This document shows, one piece after another, positions 8,548-16,198 of a stretch of DNA of 64,000 bases. Location: NCBI RefSeq assembly GCF_028743495.1, contig NZ_CP117968.1; one strand, written 5' to 3'. The notes beneath the pieces were generated by a model. That model made no database searches, was not told the origin of the DNA, and saw only the letters and a program-made list of their open reading frames with translations. The stretch's first letter is position 1. Every line of letters begins with the position of its first letter. This DNA comes from Allobacillus halotolerans (lineage in GTDB: Bacteria > Bacillota > Bacilli > Bacillales > Alkalibacillaceae). Made by a program: the position numbers and the translations under genes.

Positions 8548-9471
8548 TTAATCGAGAGATACGGAATCACCGAAGCGCTCATAAGTTTCAGCAACGACGT
8601 CGTATTCAGAATGTTCAGCTGTATCAATAGCATCCCAAGTGTATACGTCGTTCATGATTCCAATCATTTTCTCATCATCATTGAATGACATGAAAGCGTC
8701 TTTGATTTCTTGGACAAGCTCGTCATCTAATTCTGGAATGACAGAGATTGTGTCGTTAGGAATTTCATCTGTATACTCTAAAACTCTTAATTTATCTTTA
8801 ATGTCTGGGTATTCTTCTTCCAAGTTTTCACGAACATCGTCAAATGTTGTCGCAACATCAGCATCGCCTTCATATACAGCGATTGCAGCTGTATCATGTC
8901 CACCTACTTGGACAGTTTCACCAAAGAATTCCGTTGTTAACGCATCTGGAGATTCGATGTCGAATTTCTGCATCAATTGGTTAGCTGGGAATAAGAAACC
9001 GGAAGTAGATGTAGCATCTGCATAAGCCCATCTTTTTCCTTCAAGATCTTCTAGTGATTCGATATCTGAATCAGCTTGTACAAGGTATTGTGCTTTGTAC
9101 GTGGAAGAACCATGGCGAATGGATTTCAAAATAACTTCAATATCATATTCTTGGTTAGCAATTACATAACCGAACGCTGGGATGAATCCAATATGTACTT
9201 GTTCAGCACCCATTGCTTCAACCAAGCCGTTATAGTTCGTCATCGTACGAGCTTCAACTTCGATACCAAGGATTTCTCCCAATTCGTCAGCAAGTGGTTC
9301 AACAGTTGTTGCAATGGTCTCTGCATCCTGGGATGGAACAAAGCCCATGACGAGTTTATCTGGCTTAGAGCTTCCGCTGTCGCCATCTCCAGAACCTTCA
9401 TCATCTGAGCCGCATGCGACTAGTAGGCCGGCAAGCAAAATTGCAGCCAACAACATAAGAACTTTTTTCAA
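8548..9471 (-). CDS. phnD: Phosphonate/phosphite substrate-binding lipoprotein
   Basis: A 307-residue extracellular solute-binding protein. The signal peptide ends in the lipobox LVAC (Cys20), followed by an acidic Gly/Ser linker and the PhnD-type binding fold: LVMGFVPSQDAETI, the region TMTNYNGLVEAMGAEQVHIGF split over two loops, and a TSTSGFLFP ligand-binding motif. It is the first gene of phnD-phnC-phnE-phnE and should deliver phosphonates or phosphite to the permeases. A sigma-A promoter and a PhoP-like repeat lie upstream, suggesting induction by phosphate starvation. Confidence 0.92.
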   Translation of the reverse strand: MKKVLMLLAAILLAGLLVACGSDDEGSGDGDSGSSKPDKLVMGFVPSQDAETIATTVEPLADELGEILGIEVEARTMTNYNGLVEAMGAEQVHIGFIPAFGYVIANQEYDIEVILKSIRHGSSTYKAQYLVQADSDIESLEDLEGKRWAYADATSTSGFLFPANQLMQKFDIESPDALTTEFFGETVQVGGHDTAAIAVYEGDADVATTFDDVRENLEEEYPDIKDKLRVLEYTDEIPNDTISVIPELDDELVQEIKDAFMSFNDDEKMIGIMNDVYTWDAIDTAEHSEYDVVAETYERFGDSVSLD

Positions 9472-9514
9472 AACTAATTTCCCCCTTATTGGTAGTTAAT
9501 ATTGGAACAACTTC

Positions 9515-9586
9515 ATTATAAGTAATCTCTTTGATTAGTACAACATAATTTTTTAGAAAATGCCCAAATTTTACATACTCTTTACA
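9515..9586 (-). promoter_or_regulatory. phnD promoter with PhoP-type direct repeat
   Basis: On the minus strand TTGTAC (9538-9543) is 17 bases from TATAAT (9515-9520), a good sigma-A promoter. Upstream of it, 9570-9586 reads on the plus strand TTTACA-TACTC-TTTACA, two perfect half-sites with the 5-base spacing of the PhoP consensus TT(A/C/T)ACA. The box is on the strand opposite to phnD, which is a caution. Confidence 0.65.
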
Positions 9587-9622
9587 AAAAAGAGCGACAC
9601 AATAGGGGGAATTGTGTCGCTC
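9585..9622 (-). terminator. Terminator of the DUF3813 gene
   Basis: GAGCGACACAAT (from 9592) pairs perfectly with ATTGTGTCGCTC (to about 9622). On the minus strand a run of T's follows. The T-run touches the PhoP-like box of phnD. Confidence 0.85.
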
Positions 9623-9639
9623 AATGCGGCGAGAATTTT

Positions 9640-9837
9640 TTATAGATGCTTATTTAATTGGTTCTCAAGCTCACGAACTTGTTCTTCTTCATCAGGTGTA
9701 CTTTGTTCATAAGCAGCCTGGATACTGTGTTGAACGAGTTCGAGCTCTTTTTGACGATCCTCTTGACTAGCATGCGTCTGCTGGTTGGTTAAACTTTGTA
9801 CGGCTTGACGTGCTTGCTCAATCCATTTGTTAGCCAA
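9640..9837 (-). CDS. DUF3813 small protein
   Basis: A 65-residue, mostly helical, charged protein matching the DUF3813 family in length and in its pattern EARQAV...SIQAAYEQST...EEQVRELENQL. The function of the family is unknown. I start it at TTG 9837, with AGGAGG eight bases upstream; that site sits within the last codons of the preceding small gene, only one base separating stop and start, so translation is probably coupled. A reading of this frame further upstream would have no ribosome site. Confidence 0.75.
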   Translation of the reverse strand: MANKWIEQARQAVQSLTNQQTHASQEDRQKELELVQHSIQAAYEQSTPDEEEQVRELENQLNKHL

Positions 9838-9838
9838 A

Positions 9839-9982
9839 TTAAAAACCTCCTCGTGTATGTTGGTCTTTTTCAGACAGTTTTCTGTCTTTGTCTGTAAACG
9901 TACGATCGGCCGCCGATGGCTTGGATGAACCTTTTTGTTGTGTTGTCTGAACATCGGTGGTTTGCTTTTTATCTCGGTCCAC
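9839..9982 (-). CDS. Small hydrophilic protein (47 residues)
   Basis: A GTG-started frame of 47 residues (MDRDKKQTTDVQ at the N-terminus, ending HTRGGF), preceded by GAGGAGGG at good spacing. The protein is very hydrophilic, rich in Lys, Asp, Gln, Thr and Ser, with no membrane or motif signature. Its stop codon immediately precedes the DUF3813 start and its 3' end carries that gene's ribosome binding site. I do not recognise it; a sporulation-associated small protein is conceivable. It is easy to miss because a longer frame overlaps it. Confidence 0.6.
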   Translation of the reverse strand: MDRDKKQTTDVQTTQQKGSSKPSAADRTFTDKDRKLSEKDQHTRGGF

Positions 9983-10012
9983 TCAAAGCCCTCCTCATGA
10001 GAAATCGACAAG

Positions 10013-10044
10013 AAAAAACCTGAACACTTTACGAGTGCTCAGGT
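10013..10044 (-). terminator. Terminator of yitU
   Basis: Minus strand: CCTGAGCACT pairs with AGTGTTCAGG, followed by a T-run (plus strand AAAAAACCTGAACACT). Confidence 0.8.
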
Positions 10045-10082
10045 ATAGATTGTGCAATTATATTTAAAATATAAATAACGAA

Positions 10083-10919
10083 TTAGTTTTTGGAGAATTG
10101 CTTTTTGTTTAAACGTAAATAGTCCTCAAGAAAATGACTGATGCCATCTTCTTGATTCGTCAATGTTGTTTCTTTCGCTAACGTTTTCAACTCGTCAATG
10201 CCATTACCCATGGCTACACCGACTCCAGCGTACTCAATCATTTCCAGATCATTGTCTTCATCACCGAAAGCAATGATTCGTTTTTGTGGAATGTCGTAAT
10301 ACTTGGAAATCATCTGTAGACCGATTGCTTTATGTAGACCAGAACGAATGACTTCGACAACGTTAAAAGGATCCATCCATTTACGGTGATCGATGAGTGA
10401 CGCGTGATTTTCATTCAATGCTTCCTGAATTTTTGGCACTGCCTCTTTATCTGGATAAATAAGAATGGACGATGGGTCCGTTTTTAAGTTTTCTTTTAAA
10501 TCGCCAAATATAGCTGATTCTTCAAGCCCTGCTGTGAAAAAATTCGTCATGAGACTCTCGTCGTTTTTTTCAATATATACTTGGTCAATAATCTCAGCCA
10601 TGATGTTTTTTGAGCCATAGTGATTCGCAATATCGAAAATATCGTATGCCGTATCTTTAGGCATCGGTGAATGTTTGACACCCCAACTTTTATCTCTTGG
10701 GTGATGCACATATGCACCGTTCATATTAACCATAGGTGTCGTTAAGTCCATTTGGGCGTAATATTGCTTACTGCCACGATGCGGTCTGCCTGTAGCAATG
10801 ACGACGATGTGTCCCGCTTCTTTTGCAGCTTGGATTGTTTTTAAATTCTTTTCAGAAATTGTTTTTTGATCGGTGAGTAATGTGCCGTCCAGATCAAGTG
10901 CAATAATATGTTTTTCCAT
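10083..10919 (-). CDS. yitU: Cof-type HAD-IIB phosphatase (YitU)
   Basis: A 278-residue cytosolic haloacid-dehalogenase phosphatase. Motif I DLDGTLL (nucleophile Asp at about 9), ATGRPHRG as motif II, the type IIB cap, and GDEDNDLEMIEYAG as motif IV are intact. Members of this group dephosphorylate sugar phosphates, flavin precursors or similar small molecules; the substrate here is not known. Gene order beside yitV and yitW supports the symbol. Confidence 0.82.
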   Translation of the reverse strand: MEKHIIALDLDGTLLTDQKTISEKNLKTIQAAKEAGHIVVIATGRPHRGSKQYYAQMDLTTPMVNMNGAYVHHPRDKSWGVKHSPMPKDTAYDIFDIANHYGSKNIMAEIIDQVYIEKNDESLMTNFFTAGLEESAIFGDLKENLKTDPSSILIYPDKEAVPKIQEALNENHASLIDHRKWMDPFNVVEVIRSGLHKAIGLQMISKYYDIPQKRIIAFGDEDNDLEMIEYAGVGVAMGNGIDELKTLAKETTLTNQEDGISHFLEDYLRLNKKQFSKN

Positions 10920-11016
10920 CGTTTTTCACCTCAGCTGAATTAATCGTTAACGCGCTCTAATTCATACAGTATACCATATTAAGTATCGGAAAGCATTCCG
11001 GCATTGCGTGTATTGG

Positions 11017-11045
11017 TTGAATGTCAGTTTATTCTTAGATACTAT
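11017..11045 (+). promoter_or_regulatory. Putative sigma-A promoter of yitV
   Basis: TTGAAT (11017-11022) and TACTAT (11040-11045) are spaced by 17 bases and lie 35 bases before the yitV start. Confidence 0.4.
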
Positions 11046-11079
11046 TGTAGAAAAACATTTAGCGAAAGGGTGAGCGAGA

Positions 11080-11838
11080 TTGATTACCATCACTCACAAA
11101 AACATTGAACAGATCCCAAGCCTTCTTGTATCAAATGATGAGACACAACAAAAACCTGTCGTCGTCTATTTTCATGGATTTACGAGCTCAAAGGAGCAGA
11201 ACCTTGCACAAGCCTATTATTTAGCCGAAAAAGGATTTCTCGTCATATTGCCAGACAGCTTCCATCATGGGGAAAGAGCAAAAGAAACTGATTTCATGAA
11301 AGTCCAACAGGATTTTTGGAAAATAGTATCGTTGAACGTTTCTGAGCTACATACGATTTATACGTGGGTTCAGCAACAAGGATTAATGAATGAAGATCAG
11401 TTCGGACTTGCCGGGACGAGCATGGGCGGTATCTCTACAGCAGCAGCGCTGACTCAGTATGACTGGATTACATACGCTGGCATTATGATGGGTTCAGCCA
11501 AAGCGCAAGAGATGGCCAATTATTTAATCAAAGGTATTGCTTCACAAGGCATAGAGCTTCCTTTTTCACAAGAAGAGATTGAGGAGCAAATTGCTTCCTT
11601 ACAAGGAATTGACCTTTCAAAGCAGTTAGATCGGTTGAACGGGCGCCCACTGTTCGTGTGGCACGGAGAAGAAGACCAAGTCGTACCTTTCAGTCATTCA
11701 ACATCTTTCGTCGAACAATTACTGGAACAGCAACCTGATTATCCAGTACAGTACGTGACGGAGAGAGGAAGAGATCATAAGGTTAGCCGCGAAGCAATGA
11801 TTCATTTAAGCAATTGGTTTGCGGAGCAAGCGAAATAG
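11080..11838 (+). CDS. yitV: Alpha/beta hydrolase, esterase-like (YitV)
   Basis: A 252-residue serine hydrolase starting at TTG (AAAGGGTGA upstream). YFHGFTSSKEQ forms the oxyanion region, GTSMGG is the nucleophile elbow, and HGEEDQVVPF and RDHKV supply the acid and His of the triad. It has no signal peptide, so it acts in the cytosol. It resembles dienelactone-hydrolase/prolyl-oligopeptidase-like esterases; the substrate is unknown. It is followed by yitW as in B. subtilis. Confidence 0.85.
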   Translation: MITITHKNIEQIPSLLVSNDETQQKPVVVYFHGFTSSKEQNLAQAYYLAEKGFLVILPDSFHHGERAKETDFMKVQQDFWKIVSLNVSELHTIYTWVQQQGLMNEDQFGLAGTSMGGISTAAALTQYDWITYAGIMMGSAKAQEMANYLIKGIASQGIELPFSQEEIEEQIASLQGIDLSKQLDRLNGRPLFVWHGEEDQVVPFSHSTSFVEQLLEQQPDYPVQYVTERGRDHKVSREAMIHLSNWFAEQAK

Positions 11839-11906
11839 TTTTATTTCTTTAAATAAATATAAAATCTGTTTATAATAGAAGTAAGGAAATAAGAGGAGGT
11901 TGTAAC

Positions 11907-12218
11907 ATGGATGAAGCCTTAAAAGATAATCTATGGGGTGCACTTGAAACCGTGATCGACCCAGAGTTAGGCATTGATATTGTGAATTTAGGTTTAGTTT
12001 ATGATATTGATTTAGATGATGAAGGCACTGCAATCGTTACAATGACATTGACCGCAATGGGCTGTCCACTTGCTGGACACATCGAGCAAGATGTCAAGCG
12101 CGCGATGTCAGACATGCCTGAAGTAAAAGATACAGAAGTAAATATTGTGTGGAATCCACCATGGACAAAAGATAATATGTCCCGATATGCAAAAATTGCA
12201 CTTGGAATTCCTGATTGA
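11907..12218 (+). CDS. yitW: MIP18/DUF59 Fe-S assembly protein (YitW)
   Basis: A 103-residue DUF59 protein: it opens with LETVIDPELGIDIVNLGLVYDI, which I split here as VIDPELGIDIVN and LGLVYD, and has the conserved Cys in TAMGCPLAG. By family knowledge (SufT, MIP18, PaaD-like) it helps mature Fe-S proteins. An excellent AGAGGAGG site precedes the ATG. It has its own terminator. Confidence 0.9.
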   Translation: MDEALKDNLWGALETVIDPELGIDIVNLGLVYDIDLDDEGTAIVTMTLTAMGCPLAGHIEQDVKRAMSDMPEVKDTEVNIVWNPPWTKDNMSRYAKIALGIPD

Positions 12219-12221
12219 TCA

Positions 12222-12277
12222 ATAGCCCCTTTTCAAAATTCGTCATTTTGAGAGGGGCTTTGTTTTTTGTGGCTCTA
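12222..12277 (+). terminator. Terminator of yitW
   Basis: AGCCCCTTTTCAAAAT pairs with ATTTTGAGAGGGGCT (one bulge), followed by TTTGTTTTTT. Confidence 0.85.
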
Positions 12278-12343
12278 AAATATTGGATGGTAAATACCTT
12301 CGATGATGGCGGTTGGTGTCAGATGATCCGCTTAATCGCGGTG

Positions 12344-12560
12344 CTTCAGGGTAAATTTGAAGATCTTCAGGGTTAATCTGCGAGGCTTCAGGGTAAATTT
12401 GCGAGGCTTCATTGTTAATTTGCGAGGCTTCAGGGTTAATCTGCGAGGATTCAGTGTTAATTTGTGAACCTTCAGTGTTAATTTGCAAATCTTCAGGGTT
12501 AATTCTCAAACCTTCAGTGTTAATTCGCGATTCTTCAATGTATATTCGCAAACTTCAGTA
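12344..12560. repeat. 21-bp tandem repeat array
   Basis: About ten units begin at 12344, 12365, 12386, 12407, 12428, 12449, 12470, 12491, 12512 and 12533, exactly 21 bases apart, each opening with CTTCAGGGTTAAT or a close variant. The array lies between convergent yitW and uppP. Because 21 is a multiple of three, both strands stay open and spell heptapeptides, but no ribosome site or start supports a gene. Confidence 0.93.
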
Positions 12561-12726
12561 TACGCCCATCGTCATGATCATTCGTTTCTTGTACTTCTCT
12601 TACATAAAAACCGGCACCAACCATGTTCGTATCTCAACCTCTAACATTTGATTTAAAACCGGTATGTTAAACGCGCGATTCACTTTAAACACACTTTCAA
12701 TGATCACCGAAATTTTGAAAGGATAT
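12561..12726. other. Gene-free stretch beside the 21-bp array
   Basis: I see no supported gene, RNA or clear regulatory site here. Confidence 0.5.
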
Positions 12727-12764
12727 AAAAAAATATCGAGAAGAACACGAGGCTCTTCCCGACA
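12727..12764 (-). terminator. Terminator of uppP
   Basis: Minus strand TCGGGAAGA pairs with TCTTCTCGA (one G-U pair) and is followed by a run of T's. Confidence 0.8.
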
Positions 12765-12776
12765 TGTTGCACATCA

Positions 12777-13592
12777 TTATAAAAGGAAAAAGACTAAAAC
12801 ACCAACGATTAAACAGTAATACGCAAAGTATTTCAGGTTTCCGGATTTCATGACATTGATGAAGAATAACAAAGCAAAGTAAGAAGACACAATGGCTGCC
12901 AACAAAGCGATGATATAGAGTATAAACTGGCTGGAGATTTCTGGATTGCCGACCAAATCATCCACTGCAAAGATTGTCGTTCCAACACTAACCGGAATAT
13001 ACATTAAAAATGAAAATCTTAGTGCACTATCTCGCTTTAAGCCAACAAGCATTGCAGCAACAACTGTCGCACCAGAGCGACTGATGCCAGGAGTCAGCGC
13101 CAATGACTGTGCCAATCCGATAATAATTGCGTCTTTAAGGGTTATTTCTGTGTCATCTTTGTAGCCTTTCAGATTACGGATAACCCACAGAGCAATACCT
13201 GTAAATATAAGCATTAAACCTACATATTTCACTTCTGCAAATGAATCTCCAAAAAGGTCCTCAAAGAATACACCTAATAAACCTGCTGGAATCGTAGCAA
13301 TGACCAACAATAGTAAATACGTAAAATCACTTTTGTATTCTTCATTCTTTTTAAACACATAGTCAGAAGCATGGTTGACGAGTGAAAAGATGTCTTTTCT
13401 ATATACAACCAAGACTGCCAGTAATGAACCGAAGTTGATAAATGCCTCGAAAGTAAGGCCTCCAGGTAAATCAAGGTCCATGAATGCTTGGACAATTTTT
13501 AAGTGGCCACTCGATGATATTGGAATCGGTTCAGTAAATCCTTGAAACAATCCTAAAAATAAAAACTGTAATAATTCCCACAACTCTGTCAT
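12777..13592 (-). CDS. uppP: Undecaprenyl-diphosphate phosphatase
   Basis: A 271-residue integral membrane enzyme (BacA/UppP) that recycles undecaprenyl diphosphate to the monophosphate for wall synthesis; overproduction gives bacitracin resistance in other species. The catalytic motif PISSSGHL near residue 21 (Glu just before it) and GISRSGAT are present, with about eight membrane segments. The start at 13592 has GAGGAGG upstream; a longer frame adds 35 residues with no homology. The motif has Ser where most have Thr (ISSSGH versus ISSTGH). Confidence 0.93.
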   Translation of the reverse strand: MTELWELLQFLFLGLFQGFTEPIPISSSGHLKIVQAFMDLDLPGGLTFEAFINFGSLLAVLVVYRKDIFSLVNHASDYVFKKNEEYKSDFTYLLLLVIATIPAGLLGVFFEDLFGDSFAEVKYVGLMLIFTGIALWVIRNLKGYKDDTEITLKDAIIIGLAQSLALTPGISRSGATVVAAMLVGLKRDSALRFSFLMYIPVSVGTTIFAVDDLVGNPEISSQFILYIIALLAAIVSSYFALLFFINVMKSGNLKYFAYYCLIVGVLVFFLL

Positions 13593-13663
13593 GATGAAAC
13601 CTCCTCTTGCAGGCACATATCCCCTTCTTGTTGAATATAGTAACGTTGAAAGGAGTGGTTTAT

Positions 13664-13951
13664 GTGTCGCAACAACAATCAAGTCCAATGTATGCACTGT
13701 GCCGTAAGCATATGAAACAGTACGTACTTATCGAAACGGTGCATGGCGAAAAGATAGATGGTGTGATCATGGATTTGGACGATGACCACGTGTATTTAAT
13801 TATACCTAACGTGAATACTTTTGAAACGAGACAATGGGGGTACTATGGTCCCGGATATGGATACCCACCGTATGGACATCGCCCTGGTGGATTAAGACGG
13901 CTCATTTTGCCTCTTACTGCGATCGCTGCCTTAAGTTTATTACCTTGGTAG
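13664..13951 (+). CDS. Small protein with Sm-like core and Gly/Tyr/Pro-rich tail
   Basis: A 95-residue product beginning at GTG (AAAGGAG eight bases upstream). Residues 12-48 (QYVLIETVHGEKIDGVIMDLDDDHVYLIIPN, here abridged as VLIETVHGEKIDG and DDDHVYLII) look like a small Sm-like beta barrel; then a GYYGPGYGYPPYGHRPGG stretch and a hydrophobic C-terminus. The same core pattern ends CotO in this window, so a spore-surface role is possible but unproven. It is divergent from uppP. Confidence 0.6.
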   Translation: MSQQQSSPMYALCRKHMKQYVLIETVHGEKIDGVIMDLDDDHVYLIIPNVNTFETRQWGYYGPGYGYPPYGHRPGGLRRLILPLTAIAALSLLPW

Positions 13952-14020
13952 CAATAAAGAAAACTCGTCGTCTGACGAGTCTTGAACAAAATCTCACTTG
14001 CTCATAAGTTATTTTTGCTA

Positions 14021-14071
14021 AAAAAAAGGTTGACTCAATGACTGCTTGCTTCGCCAGAGTCAACCTTTTCA
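14021..14071 (-). terminator. Terminator of yjzD
   Basis: AAAGGTTGACTC and GAGTCAACCTTT form a perfect stem; on the minus strand a seven-T run follows. A smaller hairpin (ACTCGTC/GACGAGT, 13963-13980) lies after the plus-strand gene. Confidence 0.8.
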
Positions 14072-14074
14072 CCA

Positions 14075-14257
14075 TTAATTGGTAGCATCGTCATTACTTA
14101 ATATGCCGTCTCCGACAATGACTGCTGTTAGTGTAAATACAGCTGTCATTACAAATGTACCTGTAAGGTCGAATGAAGCGCCACTCATACTTCCAAGTAC
14201 ATATACAATCATCGCGCTAAGTAGGAAACTCCAAACAATTGTCCCAATATATTTCAT
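14075..14257 (-). CDS. yjzD: DUF2929 small membrane protein (YjzD)
   Basis: A 60-residue protein with two membrane helices (about 4-24 and 33-52), matching DUF2929/YjzD in length and in MKYIGTIVWSFLLS. The family's function is unknown. It lies near med and fabH as in B. subtilis. Confidence 0.78.
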   Translation of the reverse strand: MKYIGTIVWSFLLSAMIVYVLGSMSGASFDLTGTFVMTAVFTLTAVIVGDGILSNDDATN

Positions 14258-14393
14258 TGATCTTCACCTCTATTGTTCAAACATAAAACTTGTTTCCATG
14301 ATTTAGTGTATCAAATGATTCGGTAAAAATAAATAAATTTCTTCGGAAGTTCATGAATCGTTCAAGTCTTATTTAGATAAGGAGTGAAATTTG

Positions 14394-14972
14394 ATGGAGG
14401 TTATTGTTTATCCTATAGAACAGTGGTTTTGTTATTATGTGATTGATGAGTTATTAAAAGAAGGTTATGAAGTGTATGCTTACCGTGAAATAGAGGCGAA
14501 AGATGCTTCAGAACAGATCAATAACCAAATTGAACAATTACAGTTATCCTTTGGCCGGAACGCAGGCTTTCATTTAGAAGAAGGGGAAGTGAAAACGACG
14601 TCCCCATCAAGTTATGGTATTTTTATTGAAAAAATGCCGGAATCTGATTTAACGCAAGGTATTTTACTTTCAAATCGGGTAGATCAAGTAGCTGGCGACC
14701 AGGTAACAATTATTTCAATAGAAGAAGTTCAAATTAGCGATGATGAGTGTTTTCTACCGATGGATCAAACAATACTCAGACCAGAAGATCCTAAAAAAGA
14801 ACGGGATCCGAACGAGGGAGAGGGCAAAAAGAAAAACACGGAAACAAAAATGAACATCCCAGCCAGAAAATTGGCTCGATGGATGATTATGCATGGGATG
14901 AATGACTTAATGCCTCAAAAAGCTTACTTACATGGAAAAGATCAACTGAAATCAATCTATTTTCTATCATAG
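14394..14972 (+). CDS. Hypothetical protein, 192 residues
   Basis: I do not recognise this protein. It has no signal peptide or membrane segment. The N-terminal third mixes beta strand and helix (VIVYPIEQWFCYYVIDELL), a lysine/glutamate-rich linker lies around residues 130-150, and the C-terminal 45 residues (IPARKLARWMIMHGMNDLM) form a second conserved-looking unit. ATG 14394 is nine bases after AAGGAG; a TTG one codon earlier is less likely. It precedes med at about 130 bases and may be co-transcribed. Confidence 0.65.
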   Translation: MEVIVYPIEQWFCYYVIDELLKEGYEVYAYREIEAKDASEQINNQIEQLQLSFGRNAGFHLEEGEVKTTSPSSYGIFIEKMPESDLTQGILLSNRVDQVAGDQVTIISIEEVQISDDECFLPMDQTILRPEDPKKERDPNEGEGKKKNTETKMNIPARKLARWMIMHGMNDLMPQKAYLHGKDQLKSIYFLS

Positions 14973-15100
14973 CCCAACATCAAATTGTTTGAGGAACCAT
15001 GTACAATGTAGAAAAAGACCTAGATATTCGTACCTGACTGTTGCGAATTTCCCGAAAACATAGCACAATGAAAGAAAATAGTAACCGGAGTGCCTATAAC

Positions 15101-16048
15101 GTGAGAGAGAAAATCTTATTATTATTGATTGGTGTACTAACCAGTTTATTGGGTGGTTGTAATTTATTAACCGAAGATGGGGAATTAGAAAATGTTGGCT
15201 TGATTCTTGAAGGAACCATCCATGATGAAACGTGGGGGCATAGTGCCTATTCAGGTCTTTTAGAGATCAAGGATACATTCAATGTGAGCGTGATGTTTGA
15301 AGAAAATGTAACGGAAGCGAGACAGCTTGAAAAGATTGTCAGTGATTTCGACCGGCAAGGAGTTAACTTGATTTTTGGACAGGGTGAAGGTCTTGGACAA
15401 TATTTTGATCAAATAAAAGAATACTACCCTCATATTCAGTTTGTGTATTTCGACGGTACGGCTTACGACAGTAATATCACTGCAGTCCAATTCGATCACT
15501 ATGATTCGTATTACTATGCTGGGATGCTTGCAGCTGAAATGACAAGAAAAAATCAAATTGGCATCTTATCACCATATGCTGAAACAACAACACTAGAAGG
15601 TTTCTTTGAGGGTGCCCGCACTGTGAATCCTCAGGTCCGTATCCATTATAAAACCATAGGGAGCGGGTACGACCAACAACAAGCCATGAAGCACTATCAA
15701 GAAATGGTGCAGAAGGGAATTGACGTTGTTTTTCCAGCTGGTGAGGGATTTAATACGCCTATTATTCATCAGGCGAAAAAAGATGGAATCTCAGCGATTG
15801 GATACATTAATGATCAATATGAATTAGCGAAAAATAATGTACTTACAAGTACTGTCATTGAAATGGAAGAGATTTATCGGGAGATTGCTCAACTGCTAGA
15901 TGACAGGAATTTAACTTCAGGAATCATTCGACTCGGTTTTGAAAATCAATATGTCCACTTAGGGACTTATGGTGACCATGTCCCCCCATCTGTGCGCAAT
16001 TGGTTGGATCAAAAAATGGAAGCATATTCGAAAACGAATGAAAAATAA
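15101..16048 (+). CDS. med: Med-like lipoprotein, BMP family
   Basis: A 315-residue protein matching B. subtilis Med (about 317), a basic-membrane-protein-type substrate-binding fold that positively affects comK and competence. The signal segment ends in the lipobox LGGC; the domain has FGQGEGLGQYF, FDGTAYDSN and PAGEGFNTPII. GTG 15101 is used because it has GGAG upstream and gives a sensible signal peptide; the open frame extends 20 codons further without a ribosome site. In B. subtilis comZ follows; here a terminator follows and comZ is absent. Position just before fabH supports the symbol. Confidence 0.8.
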   Translation: MREKILLLLIGVLTSLLGGCNLLTEDGELENVGLILEGTIHDETWGHSAYSGLLEIKDTFNVSVMFEENVTEARQLEKIVSDFDRQGVNLIFGQGEGLGQYFDQIKEYYPHIQFVYFDGTAYDSNITAVQFDHYDSYYYAGMLAAEMTRKNQIGILSPYAETTTLEGFFEGARTVNPQVRIHYKTIGSGYDQQQAMKHYQEMVQKGIDVVFPAGEGFNTPIIHQAKKDGISAIGYINDQYELAKNNVLTSTVIEMEEIYREIAQLLDDRNLTSGIIRLGFENQYVHLGTYGDHVPPSVRNWLDQKMEAYSKTNEK

Positions 16049-16103
16049 ATTTTTAACATGAAAATATGGAGTATGATGCTCATTGATATTGATTTTCTTT
16101 AAT

Positions 16104-16130
16104 TAAGCCTTTTCGAGGGCTTTTTTTTCT
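16104..16130 (+). terminator. Terminator of med
   Basis: AAGCC/GGCTT stem at the end of the gene followed by eight T's. Confidence 0.75.
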
Positions 16131-16136
16131 GTTAAA

Positions 16137-16155
16137 ATTAATACCAGGTCATAGA
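16137..16155 (+). promoter_or_regulatory. Putative FapR operator upstream of fabH
   Basis: The 19 bases ATTAATACCAGGTCATAGA match about 14 of 19 positions of the FapR palindrome (consensus ATTAGTACCTGGTACTAAT as I recall it). They overlap a plausible -10 (TAGAAT) about 45 bases before fabH. Confidence 0.5.
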
Positions 16156-16198
16156 ATAAGATAGTAAGAGGAATATAAAGTGAGGAGCTGACTCCAAT

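Noticed and set aside
12243..12551. 102-codon gene in the 21-bp array
   Set aside because: It has no ribosome site, runs through the yitW terminator region, and the open frame follows from the 21-base period.
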